13,423 nucleotides of DNA, from positions 1-13,423 of the forward strand of contig DDKG01000063.1 in the NCBI GenBank assembly GCA_002339265.1. The letters run 5' to 3'. Below the pieces are notes generated by a model. The model made no database searches. It worked only from the letters and a program-made list of their open reading frames with translations, and had not been told where the DNA came from. Both the position numbers and the translations under genes were made by a program. Of the stretch, positions 12,399-13,423 are shown one piece after another. Within the stretch, counting starts at the first letter, position 1. Each line of letters starts with the position of its first letter. This DNA is from Massilia sp. UBA2604 (GTDB lineage: Bacteria; Pseudomonadota; Gammaproteobacteria; Burkholderiales; Burkholderiaceae_D).

Positions 12399-13423
12399 TT
12401 ACTCGCCGTCGTTATGCTGCTCAGCCGAAGCCTGTGCAGTCTGCTGGTCTTCCATCGCCTGCAGCTCGGCAGCCATATTGGCCTTCTCTTGCTGCAGCAG
12501 TGCCTGACGCTCTTCCGCTTCCCACACTTCCTTCTCCTTGCGGGCGCGGTGGAATGCCAGACCGGTACCGCCAGGGATCAGGCGGCCGACGATGACGTTC
12601 TCTTTCAGGCCGCGCAGACCGTCGCGCTTGCCCATGATCGCCGCTTCGGTCAGCACGCGGGTGGTTTCCTGGAACGATGCGGCCGAGATGAACGAATCGG
12701 TCGACAGCGATGCCTTGGTAATACCCAGCAGCACGTTTTCGTACTGCGCCGGCAGCTTGCCGACTGCGTTCACGCGGTCGTTCGCATCCAGCAGTTCCGA
12801 ACGTTCCACCTGCTCGCCGACGATGTAGTCGGTGTCGCCTGCGTCGGTGATCTGAACACGACGCAGCATCTGGCGAACGATCACCTCGATGTGCTTGTCG
12901 TTGATCTTCACGCCCTGCAGACGGTACACGTCCTGCACTTCGTCAACGATGTAGCGGGCCAGCGCTTCGATACCCAGCAGGCGCAGGATGTCTTGCGGAT
13001 CGGCCGGGCCGTCCACGATCATCTCGCCCTTGTTCACGACTTGGCCGTCGTGGACCAGCACTTGCTTGTCCTTGGTGATCAGGAACTCGTGCTTGTTGCC
13101 GTCCATGTCGGTGATCTCAAGGCGTTGCTTGCCCTTGGTCTCTTTACCAAACGCCACGGTACCGGTGACTTCCGCCAGCATGCCGGCGTCTTTCGGCGAA
13201 CGTGCTTCGAACAGTTCGGCAACGCGCGGCAGACCACCGGTAATGTCGCGGGTCTTCTGCGATTCGGTCGGGATACGTGCCAGCACTTCACCGACGGTTG
13301 CTTGCTGACCGTCCTTGACCATGATCAGCGCGCCGACCTGGAAGCCGATCGTCACGGCGTGTTCGGTGCCGGCGATCTTCACTTCCTGGCCTTCTTCGTT
13401 CAGCAGCTTGACCTGCGGACGCA
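12399..13423 (-). CDS. rpoC: DNA-directed RNA polymerase beta' subunit, C-terminal part
   Basis: The last 341 codons of rpoC; the rest (a full beta' is roughly 1,400 residues) lies beyond the right edge, and the frame is open to the window end. Landmarks: [20 protein letters not shown] and [20 protein letters not shown] in the conserved beta' C-terminal region, the [20 protein letters not shown] block, [20 protein letters not shown], then [20 protein letters not shown] and [20 protein letters not shown], and [18 protein letters not shown]. An acidic, Gln-rich tail follows, ending HNDGE. The catalytic NADFDGD motif is in the part not seen. The gene is transcribed leftwards and closed by a strong terminator. 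Confidence 0.99.
   Translation of the reverse strand, partial: RPQVKLLNEEGQEVKIAGTEHAVTIGFQVGALIMVKDGQQATVGEVLARIPTESQKTRDITGGLPRVAELFEARSPKDAGMLAEVTGTVAFGKETKGKQRLEITDMDGNKHEFLITKDKQVLVHDGQVVNKGEMIVDGPADPQDILRLLGIEALARYIVDEVQDVYRLQGVKINDKHIEVIVRQMLRRVQITDAGDTDYIVGEQVERSELLDANDRVNAVGKLPAQYENVLLGITKASLSTDSFISAASFQETTRVLTEAAIMGKRDGLRGLKENVIVGRLIPGGTGLAFHRARKEKEVWEAEERQALLQQEKANMAAELQAMEDQQTAQASAEQHNDGE

Noticed and set aside
12251..12595. Plus-strand frame running from the repeat into rpoC
   Set aside because: It crosses the rpoC terminator and lies antisense to rpoC coding sequence; no ribosome-binding site.

Overview
The window looks like a chromosomal segment from a high-GC betaproteobacterium, most likely Oxalobacteraceae (Massilia/Telluria/Janthinobacterium type). 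This is inferred from the style of the RpoC and TonB proteins, strong G/C at third codon positions, and the mix of periplasmic enzymes; no 16S or other taxonomic marker is present. Protein-coding genes fill nearly all of it. I see no rRNA, tRNA, CRISPR array, integrase or intact insertion sequence.

Region by region. (1) 1-3014, minus strand: a tightly packed three-gene signalling operon, NarL-type response regulator, then exported ABC-type substrate-binding-like protein, then membrane sensor histidine kinase (cut by the left edge). (2) 3015-4127: a divergent intergenic region with a good sigma70-like promoter, a tonB-type energy transducer gene, and a textbook rho-independent terminator. (3) 4202-8130, plus strand: two adjacent M28-family proteins. 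The first is a large multi-pass membrane protein whose metallopeptidase domain has lost key catalytic residues. The second is a secreted M28 aminopeptidase with every zinc ligand in place. (4) 8170-8253: a REP/BIME-like inverted repeat. (5) 8300-9945: an alpha/beta hydrolase convergent with an exported Fe/Mn superoxide dismutase, with a hairpin between them. (6) 9946-12345: a patchy, visibly less GC-rich accessory stretch. It holds a SAM methyltransferase translationally coupled to a small membrane protein, a C-terminal remnant of a murein-endopeptidase-like gene, a small secreted four-cysteine protein, and a second partial copy of the membrane-protein tail. (7) 12349-13423, minus strand: the rpoC terminator and the C-terminal quarter of rpoC, cut by the right edge.

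Functional links. The left operon is probably a two-component system in which the substrate-binding-like protein delivers a ligand signal to the kinase instead of feeding a transporter, since no permease or ATPase gene lies in the operon. The M28 pair, the SOD and the hydrolase look like ordinary cell-envelope and stress genes. The most interesting area is 11.2-12.35 kb, just downstream of rpoC. A 140-bp duplication brackets a truncated peptidoglycan-hydrolase tail and a secreted cysteine-rich protein placed two bases after it. That arrangement would fit a decayed effector/immunity-like module rebuilt by recombination, but this is a hypothesis.
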